Source: Rufibacter tibetensis (lineage in GTDB: Bacteria > Bacteroidota > Bacteroidia > Cytophagales > Hymenobacteraceae). From it: a stretch of DNA of 64,000 nt. Both the position numbers and the translations under genes were made by a program. Positions 17,117-26,449 of the stretch are shown piece after piece. The notes below the pieces were generated by a model that was not told the origin of the DNA, searched no databases, and saw only the letters and a program-made list of their open reading frames with translations. The stretch's first letter is position 1, and each line of letters starts with the position of its first letter. The stretch spans positions 3,703,501 to 3,767,500 of the forward strand of contig NZ_CP012643.1 of the NCBI RefSeq assembly GCF_001310085.1, given 5' to 3'.

Positions 17117-18073
17117 ATGAACTACATAGATTTACTTATTCTCTTTATTGTGCTTTCCAGTCTTTGGACGGGGTGGTACCGGGGCTTCGCTCACGGTGTG
17201 CTGGATTTGATCAGGTGGGTAGGCAGTCTGATCATCGGGTTAAGCTTGTACCCCTTTGTAGCAGAATGGCTGGAGAAGGTAGTGGATTGGAACGAACTTT
17301 GGTTGCTGCCCATTTCTTTTTTCATTGTAGCGGTGCTGGCCAGTATTCTCATACAGGCCATAGGAGATAGAATTTTGGCGCAGTTTCCAAACACCGTACA
17401 CCGGTCCAAAGCCAACCAAGTTTTGGGATTGATTCCGGGTTTTCTGAGTGGACTGGTGACAGCCGCCATTGTGGTGGTGTTGCTTACCGCGTTCCCGTTG
17501 CCCCAGAACATACAGGAGGAAGTACAGGAAAGCGCCTTGGCCACACGTATCTCTGCCGTTTCAGAAAAGGCGGAAGTAGCACTATCCCCGATCTTTGACA
17601 AAGCCCTGAACCGTACCATGCGCAAAGTCACGGTGCAGCCCGGTTCTGAGGAGGTGATTGAACTCCCGTACAAGGTCACTTCCATGAAACCCAGGCCAGA
17701 CTTAGAGGCCGAAATGTTGCAATTGGTGAACGAAGAACGCGCCAAGCAAAACCTAAGGCCCCTGGCCGCCGATACTTCCCTGCGCCGGGTGGCTCGCCTT
17801 CATTCTGAGGACATGTTCCGGCGGGGCTATTTCTCTCATTATACCCCCGAAGGCTGGAGTCCTTTTGACCGCATCAGAAAAGCGAAAGTGCCTTTTAGGT
17901 TGGCGGGCGAAAACCTGGCCCTGGCACCAACGCTGGACATTGCACATGAAGGCTTGATGAACTCACCCGGCCACCGGGCCAACATTCTGCGGGGCGGCTT
18001 CGGCCGCGTGGGCATTGGCGTTTTGCAAGGCAGCGACCGACGTTTAATGATTACCCAGAATTTCCGGAATTAA
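17117..18073 (+). CDS. CvpA-family membrane protein fused to a CAP/SCP domain
   Basis: A 318-residue fusion. Residues 1 to about 120 form a CvpA-like membrane domain with four hydrophobic segments (starting MNYIDLLILFIVLSSLWTGW, with YRGFAHG after the first). A linker leads to a C-terminal CAP (SCP/PR1-like) domain at about 195-318. Its conserved residues are His in RLHSEDM, Glu in GENLALA and His in NSPGHRANILRGGF. CAP domains are extracytoplasmic and may bind lipid, glycan or act in cell-wall turnover. In E. coli CvpA contributes to envelope stress tolerance and colicin V production. A role at the inner membrane/periplasm boundary is inferred. It is a single gene, and no partner is obvious. 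Confidence 0.88.
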   Translation: MNYIDLLILFIVLSSLWTGWYRGFAHGVLDLIRWVGSLIIGLSLYPFVAEWLEKVVDWNELWLLPISFFIVAVLASILIQAIGDRILAQFPNTVHRSKANQVLGLIPGFLSGLVTAAIVVVLLTAFPLPQNIQEEVQESALATRISAVSEKAEVALSPIFDKALNRTMRKVTVQPGSEEVIELPYKVTSMKPRPDLEAEMLQLVNEERAKQNLRPLAADTSLRRVARLHSEDMFRRGYFSHYTPEGWSPFDRIRKAKVPFRLAGENLALAPTLDIAHEGLMNSPGHRANILRGGFGRVGIGVLQGSDRRLMITQNFRN

Positions 18074-18230
18074 GGTATTAAGTTAGAAAAGCTTAAGTGG
18101 AAAAATTATTTCTAATTGCAATCAAGTTGCGATTAGTGGGCTTTTGTTTTAATATTGCGCAGGATGTTCTTCACCAGATGGCGTACTTACGTTCTCATCC
18201 GCTAGAGAGAAAGCCTCCTTCTTTTCCTGA

Positions 18231-18434
18231 ATGCTCCGTTTACAGCCTTATATCGCCGCTTTTCTGCTGCTGCTCTTCTGCCAGATGATGGTACCAGAGT
18301 CGGCACCGCTGGCGCTGCACGAGCACGAACACACTGAGGCCCACGACGAACCTGTTCCCGATGGGGAGCATACCGTTGGCAAAATTCGGGATGGCGTTTA
18401 TGGTAGCCGCTTTGCAGAAGAACTCGGCATTTAA
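18231..18434 (+). pseudogene. 5' remnant of a His-rich periplasmic protein gene
   Basis: The frame opens with a convincing signal sequence (MLRLQPYIAAFLLLLFC) and a His/Glu-rich stretch (LHEHEHTEAHDEP). It then loses protein character after about residue 45 and stops at 18434. The tail overlaps, in another frame, sequence of an ABC permease. I read it as the beginning of a small metal-associated exported protein fused by deletion to a different gene. It is probably not functional. Confidence 0.5.
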
Positions 18435-19085
18435 TGCAGTGACATTGTTAAGCGTTTGGCTGTTGCTCACCATCATCATCCCGGCGCTGCTGAACGTGTA
18501 CGTGTTCATCCGGCAACCGGTCCCGCAAGCGTTGGCCCTCACCATCAAGCAGCGGGAGGTGGTCCACAGCGGTTGGGACAAACCTAAGCGCGAAACCATG
18601 GAGGCGTTCTTCGTACGGTATCAGCAGTACCGCGATACTGCCGAGATTCAGGGCCGGTTTGCCTGGAAATGGTATTATGCTTTCCACCTGCGGGGCGATA
18701 TGGCTGTGGAAAATCTGGCGAAGGAGTACCAAAGCAGTCTGAAGGCCCGGCATGATCTGGTGCAGCACCTGAACGTGCTGTCGGTGCCGGTGAACGTGCA
18801 GGGTATCTTCAACGCCATGGCTGGCTCCGATTTGCCCTCTTACCTGCAGTTTCTGCAAAGCGCCACCCGCTACCACGATGCTCTGCGGGAGTTTTACTAC
18901 CCTTTCTGTTCAACCAGGTGGGCTTCACCCACGCTGATTACGCCCGGGAACCCAAACACAGTTTCACCAGTGCTCCAGACATGCCTTCGGCGGTGAATGG
19001 ATTGGTAAAGCTGCTAATGAGTGTGTTGGTGGTGTTTGCGGCAGGATTGCTGCTGTTTAGATGGAAAGTAGCTTCTGTGAAGTAG
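18361..19085 (+). pseudogene. 3' remnant of a DUF3526-type ABC transporter permease, frameshifted
   Basis: From about 18361 the frame encodes the second half of a DUF3526 permease: a hydrophobic segment (FNAVTLLSVWLLLTIIIPAL), the soluble part and AMAGSDLPSYLQFLQSATRY. At about 18903-18906 one base has been lost. Going back one base restores FLFNQVGFTHADYAREPKHS and a final membrane segment (MSVLVVFAAGLLLF), ending with TAG at 19083-19085. The N-terminal half, including the first membrane segment, is missing. Intact DUF3526 proteins are about 450 residues and act with an ABC ATPase, which is not present here. This is a decayed gene with at least one large deletion and one frameshift. Confidence 0.8.
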
Positions 19086-19175
19086 GGAGCACCCCATTCT
19101 GTTTCGGAGCTGATTTTCCCAAAACAAACTTAAAACCAGAGAACGTTTCCCGTTAACTACAAAAGTGCAGGCACA

Positions 19176-19208
19176 AAAAAGCCGCTCCTGTAGTGGGAGC
19201 GGCTTTTT
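19176..19208. terminator. Bidirectional terminator
   Basis: An 8-bp GC stem (GCCGCTCC/GGAGCGGC) flanked by A5 on the left and T5 on the right, loop 7 bases. It works in either direction and serves the minus-strand M48 protease gene that ends at 19230. Confidence 0.88.
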
Positions 19209-19229
19209 CAAATTAAGAAAACAAAGTGT

Positions 19230-20702
19230 TTATTTCTCTACTACTTTAATCAAGGTATTAGCAGCAATGCGATCGGTTAGCTGCATACCGTTCAGGATGG
19301 CCATTTCATCAAAGCGTTTAGACGGTACGTTGTAGGTTTGAAGCACCTGTTGCAAGGTTCCGGGAGTTTTCACCGTTTTAATGCGCACAACCTCCGGCTT
19401 CCGGTTGATCTTTTCCTGGTCTGTCAATTGACGGAAATTAGTCGCCGTAGCACTGAATGCTGGGAAATAGGTGTTAAAGTCAGTGGCGGCAGTGACACCG
19501 GTAATGTTGTAGATATTACCACCGTACTGGATAAAGTAGCTCAACGCCTGAATAGGAGGCGCTTGTTGTTGCTGGGCTTGTTGCTGCTGTTGTTGCTGAG
19601 GAGCCTGTTGTGAAATAACGGCTAAGGCAGGCAGTCCGTTTACCGTCACTTGCTTTGATTCAATGGCCTGGAGCTGATTATCAGTCAGCATCTTCTGGGC
19701 AGCCGCTTCTAAGGAAGTGCCCTGGGCCAAACGTAAAAACATCATTGCCTTACCATCCTGCGGAGCCATTTGTACTTGCTGAGGCGAGTTTTGGTGTTGC
19801 CATCCGGCTGGAATAGGGAACTGGAATTTCAGTTCCGGATGGTAGAAAATGCTATTCTCCACAAAGCCCTGTTTAGGGTCTTCGCCATATATCAAGCCTT
19901 CCAACATGCGCAGGTAGCTGTCACGTCCTTCTTTCAGGTTAGTTGCATTGGTTTGCTTTTGCCACTGATCAGCTAATTGGTGCACGGTGTTGTAACGGTC
20001 TCCTGGGTTTGGGTGACTTGACAGGAAAGTAGGAATTTCTCCCTGACCTGATTGCTGACTTTGGCGCTGCAGGGTTTGGAAGAAATCTGCCATGTGGCTG
20101 GCGTCATACCCAATTTTGGTGGAATACTCCACGCCCAATTCATCTGACTGACGCTCATCATCGCGCCCGAATTTCAGGAACAGAAGGCCGGCACCCTGTG
20201 AAAGTTCATTCCCATATTGGGCGAGGGTAGGGGAAGCAATCATACCGCCCATGAGCAGTACCTGCGCCAAGGTAGATTTACTTTGCTGCTGCGCCGAATG
20301 ACGGGCCGTAATGTGCCCAATCTCATGGCCCAACACTCCGGCAAATTGTGCCTCGCTGTTAAAGTGCGCCATGATCCCCCGGGTGAAGTACACAAATCCG
20401 CCGGGTACGGCAAAGGCGTTTAAGACCGGTGAATCTACAATCTTGAATTCATATTTCAGGTTAGGCCTGTGGGAGATAGCGGCCATCTGGGAGCCTTTCT
20501 CCTGAATAAATCGCTGCAGCGTAGGGTTCTGTACCAAGCCAAACTGCGCTACAATAGCAGGGTCTGCCTGAAGGCCCATGGCTACTTCCTGCTCTTCAGA
20601 CACAAAGTTGATATCTCGTTTTCCGGTAACCGGGTTGGTAGCGCAAGAGTTGAAAAGTAGTATGACAGCGGTTGCCAGACTACAGGAAAAAAGTTTTTTC
20701 AT
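19230..20702 (-). CDS. M48-family zinc metalloprotease lipoprotein
   Basis: Envelope zinc protease of the BepA/YfgC-like M48 group, 490 residues from the ATG at 20702; the frame runs seven codons further without adding a signal. The lipoprotein signal ends at Cys20 (LLFNSC). The zinc motif HEIGH is at 126-130, and the third ligand is probably the Glu of SDELGVEY. After the peptidase domain come a low-complexity Gln-rich stretch (about residues 375-395) and a LysM-like C-terminus (TLQQVLQTYNVPSKRFDEMA). Family members degrade or assist misassembled outer-membrane proteins. It is a single gene, followed by a bidirectional terminator. Confidence 0.92.
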   Translation of the reverse strand: MKKLFSCSLATAVILLFNSCATNPVTGKRDINFVSEEQEVAMGLQADPAIVAQFGLVQNPTLQRFIQEKGSQMAAISHRPNLKYEFKIVDSPVLNAFAVPGGFVYFTRGIMAHFNSEAQFAGVLGHEIGHITARHSAQQQSKSTLAQVLLMGGMIASPTLAQYGNELSQGAGLLFLKFGRDDERQSDELGVEYSTKIGYDASHMADFFQTLQRQSQQSGQGEIPTFLSSHPNPGDRYNTVHQLADQWQKQTNATNLKEGRDSYLRMLEGLIYGEDPKQGFVENSIFYHPELKFQFPIPAGWQHQNSPQQVQMAPQDGKAMMFLRLAQGTSLEAAAQKMLTDNQLQAIESKQVTVNGLPALAVISQQAPQQQQQQQAQQQQAPPIQALSYFIQYGGNIYNITGVTAATDFNTYFPAFSATATNFRQLTDQEKINRKPEVVRIKTVKTPGTLQQVLQTYNVPSKRFDEMAILNGMQLTDRIAANTLIKVVEK

Positions 20703-20932
20703 AGAGGTAAGGTTTAGGGCCAATTATTCATTCTTAAAGAAAGACCAGGTAGGTTCTTTTGCTTGCTCTTAGCAACGTGTAAAGAAACTATTGGTTGCAA
20801 TGCCTTATTTGTAGGATTTATCTAAGGGAAGTGGCGCAAGTATGAAATAGCAATTTTTAGGCCATTTTGGAAGAAACGGCTTTAAAGAGCGGGGCGCAGA
20901 AATTAAATTAGGGAATGGACTTCGTGCTTTCC

Positions 20933-21700
20933 TTAAAGTGGGTTACCACTGGTAGTGTTTCCCATGTCAATAAACCGTTGTTCCAGCCAGCGCATGCGGT
21001 AGGCGTTCATGGCGGTGGTGCCCAGTTTCTGGAGCAGCTTGTAATTGACCACTGCACCTACCGGGGCTCCAATCACCGGAATCAGTTGCACCAATTTAGG
21101 GAGATCAATGTAGTCGCGGTATTCTTGCTGAAAGGTGCGCCAGTCAAACTGGTGGATGTCCTGGGGCAGGTGCAGTTTCTGAGTTTCCCAATCTACCATT
21201 TGAAGGTACACCTCGCGGCGTTGCTGCTGTCCGCTAAAGGCTAGTTGAAAAATGTGCAGGAGGTACACCCGTTCGCGGTAATCGTCTACAGGGTGTCCAT
21301 AAAGTGCCGCAATGTCAAACAGCATTTTGAGCTTAATTCCTAGCAAAAGCGGGAAATCTGCCAAACCCAGCAAGATACCACCAGCCCCGGTTATGCCTCC
21401 CTCCGCGGCAGCTGTCTTCTTGTAAAAGGAAATCCGGTCCAGTACAGCGGCTTCTTTCTGTTCCAGGGTAGCGTGCGGAAGTGCTTTGCTGGTAGTATGC
21501 GTCGCCCCAAACAATACTGCCCTGATCATCTGTTTAATGGCAGCCGTGATGGCCTGGTGGACTTTCTCTGGTATGTAGCTATTCAACTTCTGCTGCATGT
21601 CCCTGGTAAAGTGGTTCAGAAGCGACGGCTCTTTCTGCATCAACTGTTTCCACTCCTGTAATTCAAGGAGAATCTTTTCTTCGTAGGCAGAGGAAGTCAT
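20933..21700 (-). CDS. EcsC-family protein
   Basis: A 255-residue protein with the EcsC domain: hydrophobic glycine-rich helices (GGITGAGGILLGLADFPLLL) in the middle and a second one near the C-terminus (LVQLIPVIGAPVGAVVNYKL). In Bacillus EcsC accompanies the EcsAB ABC transporter, but stand-alone copies such as this are common and have no known function. No ABC genes adjoin it. Probable membrane association is inferred from the hydrophobic helices. Confidence 0.85.
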   Translation of the reverse strand: MTSSAYEEKILLELQEWKQLMQKEPSLLNHFTRDMQQKLNSYIPEKVHQAITAAIKQMIRAVLFGATHTTSKALPHATLEQKEAAVLDRISFYKKTAAAEGGITGAGGILLGLADFPLLLGIKLKMLFDIAALYGHPVDDYRERVYLLHIFQLAFSGQQQRREVYLQMVDWETQKLHLPQDIHQFDWRTFQQEYRDYIDLPKLVQLIPVIGAPVGAVVNYKLLQKLGTTAMNAYRMRWLEQRFIDMGNTTSGNPL

Positions 21701-22079
21701 AAGGGCAGCAGAACAGTGAACAATGTGCTATACGAAGAAAGTGTTCTCAAAGGAAGCGACAAAGACCCACACACTTTGAAGGAAGTAAGAGGGGGTTCCC
21801 CTAAATGAATAGGCAGGTAAATATCAGTAAGACCTATCAAACAGGCATCCTGCGTCTAAATGGTTTTTACCCTGTTGCCCAAATGTAGCAACAATGGTTG
21901 ACCCTCTTGATTTACTGAGGAATGTCTATATATTGGTTTATAATGGAAGGATAATTTATTGATGGCGTTTTAGTTGCAATGGGTGTTTGCCTGGCCTTAA
22001 CCAAAAGAGCCCCAAATAGGAGGTGCTCGACCTATATGATAGTAGATATAAAAAATTCAATAGGATAAATAGATAAAAT
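21701..22079. other. AT-rich intergenic region
   Basis: Contains the candidate promoter at 21907-21936 for the downstream lipoprotein gene and otherwise no gene or structured element that I recognise. Base composition is clearly more AT-rich than in the flanking genes, especially from about 21900 onward. Confidence 0.5.
21907..21936 (+). promoter_or_regulatory. Candidate promoter for the lipoprotein gene at 22080
   Basis: TTG at 21907-21909 and TATATTGG at 21929-21936, 19 bp apart, fit the Bacteroidota promoter form with one mismatch in the -7 box. It lies about 140 bp before the start codon. Confidence 0.3.
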
Positions 22080-22715
22080 ATGAAAACCAGACTTTTACTT
22101 TTCAGCACTACTATTTGCTTGATGAGTTGTAATACAACTGAACCGAAGGAAGAACAGAAAGAAATCACTTCTCAAATCAATGTTATAAGCGAAGCTGACA
22201 CCAGCATTCAAACACCTGGTGCTAGTTCAAACTACCCACCCCCTACCGAATATATTGAATGGAGCAGCATTAAGATTAATAACGTCCTGCCCCTAAATAC
22301 AAATGCTGAACAAGTGAAAGGCTTTCTTGGAATGGCAGATAGTACCACAACTCCTGATTATGATAACATCTGTTACAATTGCCACTTCTGTAACGAAAAG
22401 ATTCCCCCTTTTAAATATGTTTACTTTAAGGGGATAGAGTTTGAGCAACTCAATGATAGTTTAGAATTTTGGTCTGCTGACTTTACCTTGAATAAGTCCC
22501 TCTTCTTGCAGAGTGGTAACATGAGGTTTGACCACAGAACAACTCTGGAAGAAGTTAGTAGAATTTTTCCAAAGGCTGTTAAAGCAAAGCAGGTAGAAGA
22601 GGCTTATATCATGGTCAGCATTTCACCCTCTGAGCAACTTGTAGACGGAAGTTTTATTCTTGAATTCAACAGGAGTGGGTACTTGACGATGTTTTATTAT
22701 TGGTTTCCATGTTGA
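22080..22715 (+). CDS. Lipoprotein of unknown function, 211 aa
   Basis: Lipoprotein signal with Cys17 (TICLMSC), then an acidic linker and a globular domain that I do not recognise. A closely spaced cysteine cluster, C-x2-C-x2-C in ICYNCHFCNEK near residue 100, suggests a metal site or disulfide hairpin. The gene is AT-richer than its neighbours and alone between two minus-strand genes, which would fit acquisition by transfer. It ends in YYWFPC, so there is another cysteine at the very C-terminus. No function is proposed. Confidence 0.75.
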   Translation: MKTRLLLFSTTICLMSCNTTEPKEEQKEITSQINVISEADTSIQTPGASSNYPPPTEYIEWSSIKINNVLPLNTNAEQVKGFLGMADSTTTPDYDNICYNCHFCNEKIPPFKYVYFKGIEFEQLNDSLEFWSADFTLNKSLFLQSGNMRFDHRTTLEEVSRIFPKAVKAKQVEEAYIMVSISPSEQLVDGSFILEFNRSGYLTMFYYWFPC

Positions 22716-22786
22716 AAGGACTTCTGTCCTCCACACCTATAGATCTCAACGCCGGCATTCGCCAAAGCCAATCGGTCTTTAGGCAA

Positions 22787-22854
22787 ATAGAAAAGGAGAA
22801 GTGATGTAAGGCTATGTTTCTAAAAACAGACCTACATCACTTCTCCTTTTCTAT
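22787..22854. terminator. Long bidirectional hairpin terminator
   Basis: A perfect 22-bp outer stem (22787-22808 with 22833-22854) enclosing a partly paired inner region (AGGCTATGTTT/AAACAGACCT). It separates the convergent lipoprotein gene (ends 22715) and the pseudouridine synthase gene (ends 22894), and A/T runs lie at both stem bases. Confidence 0.8.
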
Positions 22855-22893
22855 AGGTTTCACCTTCCTTTTCAGAAAAAGGCTGCAAAACAC

Positions 22894-24120
22894 TTATCTA
22901 CGTCCTTTGCCCCGGATTCCGGCGGTTCTGGTTGGTTTTTGGTCAGAGCCTGGCTTTGGTTTTCTGGCCGAAGCCGCTTTCGGGTTTCTGGCGGGCAGAG
23001 ATCCTTTAGGTGACCGGTCGGTTTTATTGGAGGTGTGCTCAGACTTGGTTTTCATGTTCTTACCAGCCGCCGGTCTGGCCTTGCGCTGACTTGGTCCTTT
23101 TGATGGTCTACCACCACTTGGACCATCTTCTGTGAAACCGGTTTCGTCACTTTTTGGTCTTCTGCCGGGGGTATACTCTTTAGGAACCCGGCGCGTAGCA
23201 CCAGAATCTGGAGCGGGTCTGCGGGCAGCTTTCGCTTTGGGATTATCGTACTCATCAGAAGATCGCTTAGGTTTGGCTACGCGGTGTACCTTCACGCCAA
23301 ATTCTTCTCTCACATCATCTTCTTCTGGCAATTCTTCTTCTGCTTTACGGGCGGCGCGGGCAGCTTCTTTGCCCCATGAAGAGGCGTCTTCGGTTTTGGA
23401 AGAATCAGCTACCAATTCATTGATAGACTTGATCTCTTCTAACGTAAGATAGCGCCAGTGACCGGTGGGCAGGTCATCCAGCTTCACCGTCATGATGCGC
23501 ACACGCTTCAGTTTTTCTACTTTGTAGCCTAAGGCCTCGCACATACGTCTGATCTGGCGGTTCAGGCCTTGGGTCAACACAATTCTGAATACCTTGTGGC
23601 CCTGCTGCTGCACAAAGCATTTCTTGGTGACTCCCTCAAACAATTGTACCCCGTTGCTCATCTTCTTAATGAACTCATCGGTCACGGGTTTGTCCACCAT
23701 CACCACGTATTCCTTTTCGTGGTTATTGTCAGCGCGCAGGATTTTATTAACAATGTCACCATCGTTCGTCAGGAAGATGAGGCCTTCAGAGGCATTGTCC
23801 AATCGCCCGATAGGGAAGATCCTCTTGGGGTAGCCTATAAAGTCAATGATGTTCTTCTTGTCTTTAGGGTCAGTGGTGGTGGTAAGACCGGTAGGCTTGT
23901 TAAAAGCAATGTAGATGGGCCTTTCGTTCGGTTTTTTGGACCTAATGGCTTCCCCGTCCACGGCTACTTTGTCACCGGGCTTTACGGTGGCGCCTTTCCG
24001 GGCATCACGGCCGTTAATGGTGACGCGGCCTTCCTCTATGTAATTGTCGGCCTCACGACGCGAGCAGAAGCCCGAGTCGCTGATGTATTTATTGAGCCGA
24101 ATGCTGTTATCTGTTGGCAT
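22894..24120 (-). CDS. rluF: RluF/RluB-family 23S rRNA pseudouridine synthase with long basic tail
   Basis: Isomerises uridine to pseudouridine in 23S rRNA. The 408-residue protein has an S4 RNA-binding domain at 8-60 (LNKYISDSGFCSRREADNYI) and a pseudouridine synthase core. The catalytic Asp is Asp108 in GRLDNASEGLI, and LTQGLNRQIRRMCEALGY follows. The core ends near residue 235. About 170 further residues are charged, Lys/Arg/Pro/Gly-rich and of low complexity. Such disordered tails are common in Bacteroidota members. Similarity to RluF (residue 2604 in E. coli) looks best, but RluB cannot be excluded. Confidence 0.88.
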   Translation of the reverse strand: MPTDNSIRLNKYISDSGFCSRREADNYIEEGRVTINGRDARKGATVKPGDKVAVDGEAIRSKKPNERPIYIAFNKPTGLTTTTDPKDKKNIIDFIGYPKRIFPIGRLDNASEGLIFLTNDGDIVNKILRADNNHEKEYVVMVDKPVTDEFIKKMSNGVQLFEGVTKKCFVQQQGHKVFRIVLTQGLNRQIRRMCEALGYKVEKLKRVRIMTVKLDDLPTGHWRYLTLEEIKSINELVADSSKTEDASSWGKEAARAARKAEEELPEEDDVREEFGVKVHRVAKPKRSSDEYDNPKAKAARRPAPDSGATRRVPKEYTPGRRPKSDETGFTEDGPSGGRPSKGPSQRKARPAAGKNMKTKSEHTSNKTDRSPKGSLPARNPKAASARKPKPGSDQKPTRTAGIRGKGRR

Positions 24121-24209
24121 GTTGTTGCTGATTCTGAATACTATACGTGAGCGGTGAAAAGAGCGCCCCGTAGTTTATGTGTACGAGGTGAAAAGAAGGA
24201 AGGTGCTTC

Positions 24210-24425
24210 TCAGGCAAAGGTCTGCACATACAAGTCTTCCACCTTTTTTCGCGCCCAGGGCGTTTTGCGCAGAAAGGTGAGACTGGACTTGATGCTAGGG
24301 TTATGAGTGAAGCTATTGATCCTGATACGGTCTCCTAATTCTTCCCAACCATAATGATCTACCAGCAGCACCAGAATCATCTCCAGTGTTTTTCCGTGCA
24401 ACGGATTGTTTTTCTGTTCTTCCAT
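24210..24425 (-). CDS. VF530-family (DUF2132) small DNA-binding protein
   Basis: A 71-residue protein with the whole family pattern: [23 protein letters not shown], then [20 protein letters not shown]. The family has been described structurally as a double-strand-DNA-binding fold (VF530), but its cell role is unknown. It starts at 24425 and is the usual full length. It lies upstream, on the same strand, of the pseudouridine synthase gene, with an 89-bp gap. Confidence 0.9.
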   Translation of the reverse strand: MEEQKNNPLHGKTLEMILVLLVDHYGWEELGDRIRINSFTHNPSIKSSLTFLRKTPWARKKVEDLYVQTFA

Positions 24426-24588
24426 AGTTCCACTACAAAGGTAGTCTTTCTCCCTGAGTTTTACGCGGAAGCCATTGTGCAGGTGCTAAAACCCAAACTC
24501 ATGAGCATTTCTGCCCAAGAAGGAATGTTCTTTTGCAAATGAATACTATGTTTTTAACCTTTTTAACAAAAAGTAGGTTCAAATCATA

Positions 24589-24616
24589 TTTATACCCCGG
24601 TACAGCTGTATATTTG
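24589..24616 (+). promoter_or_regulatory. Candidate promoter for the hut genes
   Basis: TATATTTG at 24609-24616 is an exact match to the Bacteroidota -7 box (TAnnTTTG). A weak TTTA at 24589-24592 stands in the -33 position. It lies about 80 bp upstream of hutU in an AT-rich spacer. Confidence 0.4.
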
Positions 24617-24697
24617 GCATTTAATAGAGAAAAATTAGTATATTAAAGAACTTATTACCCGTAGCTATCAGCAATATCACCAAACTAACCTGATCCC

Positions 24698-26410
24698 ATG
24701 GAGACTACCACTATTCCTCATACTGCTCTTCCTTCTGCACTTACGGTTGACCAATTTCTGGAAACGTATGCCAGCCATCCGGTATACATCTCGCCCCGCG
24801 GATCCCAGTTGCACGCGAAAAACTGGCCCGCCGAGGCAGCTCTCAGAATGTTTCTGAACAACCTGAGCGCCCAGGTAGCCGAAGACCCGGAAAAGTTAGT
24901 GGTGTATGGAGGAATAGGGCAAGCCGCCAGAACCCCGGCAGATGCCCGCAAAATTGTAGAGCTGCTCCTGACGCTGGAAGAAGACGAAAGTCTTCTAATA
25001 CAATCGGGCAAACCGGTGGGCAAGATCAGAAGCCATGCAGAAGCCCCCCGGGTACTCATTGCCAACAGCAACCTGGTGCCCAAATGGGCCACCTGGGAGC
25101 ACTTCAACCAATTGCGGGAACGGGGCCTCATGATGTACGGCCAAATGACCGCCGGTTCCTGGATTTACATAGGCACCCAGGGAATTTTGCAGGGCACCTA
25201 TGAAACGTTTGCCGCCTGCGCCCGAAAGCACTACAACGGCGACCTGCGCCACAAGCTGCTGGTAAGCGGCGGATTGGGCGGAATGGGCGGTGCCCAGCCA
25301 TTAGCGGCTACCATGGCCGGGGCAACCTTCCTGGGGGTAGACATAGACCCTGAACGAATCAGGAAGCGGTTGGAGACCCGCTACATAGACAAGATGACCT
25401 TTGATTATCGCGAAGCCGTGCGCCTGGCCCTGGCCGCCAAAGACAAGGGCGAAGCGGTTTCCATAGGATTAGTGGGCGATATTGGCGATGTATTGGAAAA
25501 ACTCATCCAGGACGGCATTACCCCAGATATATTAACGGACCAGACTTCGGCCCATGACCCGCTCAACGGCTACGTACCCCACGGCATGTGTTTGCCTCAG
25601 GCCTTGGCGCTCCGCGAGGTGGACCCTGGAGAGTACCGTGCGCGTTCATTGAGAAGCATGGCGCGGCACGTAGGTTTCATGCTGGAAATGCAGCGCCGCG
25701 GCAGTTGCACTTTTGACTATGGCAACAACCTGCGGGAGTTCGCCCAGCAAGGAGGCGAGCCCAATGCGTTTCAGATTCCGGGATTTGTGCCCGAATACAT
25801 CCGGCCGCTTTTCTGCGAAGGCAAAGGTCCGTTTAGATGGGTGGCTCTTTCAGGAGACCCGGAAGACATCAGGGTCACCGATGAAGCTTTGAAAGCCCTT
25901 TTTCCGGAGAATACCAACATGATCAACTGGCTGAAACAGGCCCAACTGAAAGTGGACTTTCAGGGACTACCCAGCCGCATCTGCTGGTTGGGCATGGGCG
26001 AGCGGGAGAAAGCTGGGCTCTTGTTCAACCAACTGGTGCGTGACGGCAAAGTGAAAGCGCCTATTGTGATTGGCCGTGACCACCTGGACTGCGGCTCCGT
26101 AGCTTCGCCTTACCGCGAAACCGAAGGCATGTTAGACGGTTCTGATGCCGTGTCTGACTGGCCGTTGCTCAACCTCATGGCCAATACTAGTGGCGGCGCC
26201 ACCTGGGTTTCCTTTCACCATGGAGGAGGCGTAGGCATGGGCTATTCCCAACACGCCGGCATGGTCATCCTGGCCGACGGTACCGACCGGGCTGATCAAA
26301 GTATCCGTCGCGTCCTGCACAATGATCCCGCCACGGGCATCTTCCGCCACGCCGACGCCGGGTATGAAGCCGCCCAGGAAACCAGTGAGAAGTTCGACTT
26401 AGGATTATAA
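24698..26410 (+). CDS. hutU: Urocanate hydratase
   Basis: NAD-dependent hydration of urocanate to imidazolonepropionate, step two of histidine degradation, cytoplasmic. At 570 residues it is the normal length. Characteristic segments are [20 protein letters not shown] near the start, [18 protein letters not shown], the Gly-rich [17 protein letters not shown], and the [20 protein letters not shown] segment near the end. It is first in the hut cluster and is followed by hutI after 124 bp. The identity is very secure. Confidence 0.97.
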   Translation: METTTIPHTALPSALTVDQFLETYASHPVYISPRGSQLHAKNWPAEAALRMFLNNLSAQVAEDPEKLVVYGGIGQAARTPADARKIVELLLTLEEDESLLIQSGKPVGKIRSHAEAPRVLIANSNLVPKWATWEHFNQLRERGLMMYGQMTAGSWIYIGTQGILQGTYETFAACARKHYNGDLRHKLLVSGGLGGMGGAQPLAATMAGATFLGVDIDPERIRKRLETRYIDKMTFDYREAVRLALAAKDKGEAVSIGLVGDIGDVLEKLIQDGITPDILTDQTSAHDPLNGYVPHGMCLPQALALREVDPGEYRARSLRSMARHVGFMLEMQRRGSCTFDYGNNLREFAQQGGEPNAFQIPGFVPEYIRPLFCEGKGPFRWVALSGDPEDIRVTDEALKALFPENTNMINWLKQAQLKVDFQGLPSRICWLGMGEREKAGLLFNQLVRDGKVKAPIVIGRDHLDCGSVASPYRETEGMLDGSDAVSDWPLLNLMANTSGGATWVSFHHGGGVGMGYSQHAGMVILADGTDRADQSIRRVLHNDPATGIFRHADAGYEAAQETSEKFDLGL

Positions 26411-26449
26411 ACCCTTATTTGATTACTCCTCCAATTCTGTTTTTCCCCT

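Noticed and set aside
18097-18288. 63-codon frame after the CvpA gene
   Set aside because: No domain, and it overlaps the signal-peptide frame of the degenerate gene; most likely noncoding.
19555-19612. Possible tandem DNA repeat in the M48 gene
   Set aside because: It is a CAG/CAA-type glutamine run within the coding frame, so it is described with the protein and not as a separate repeat element.
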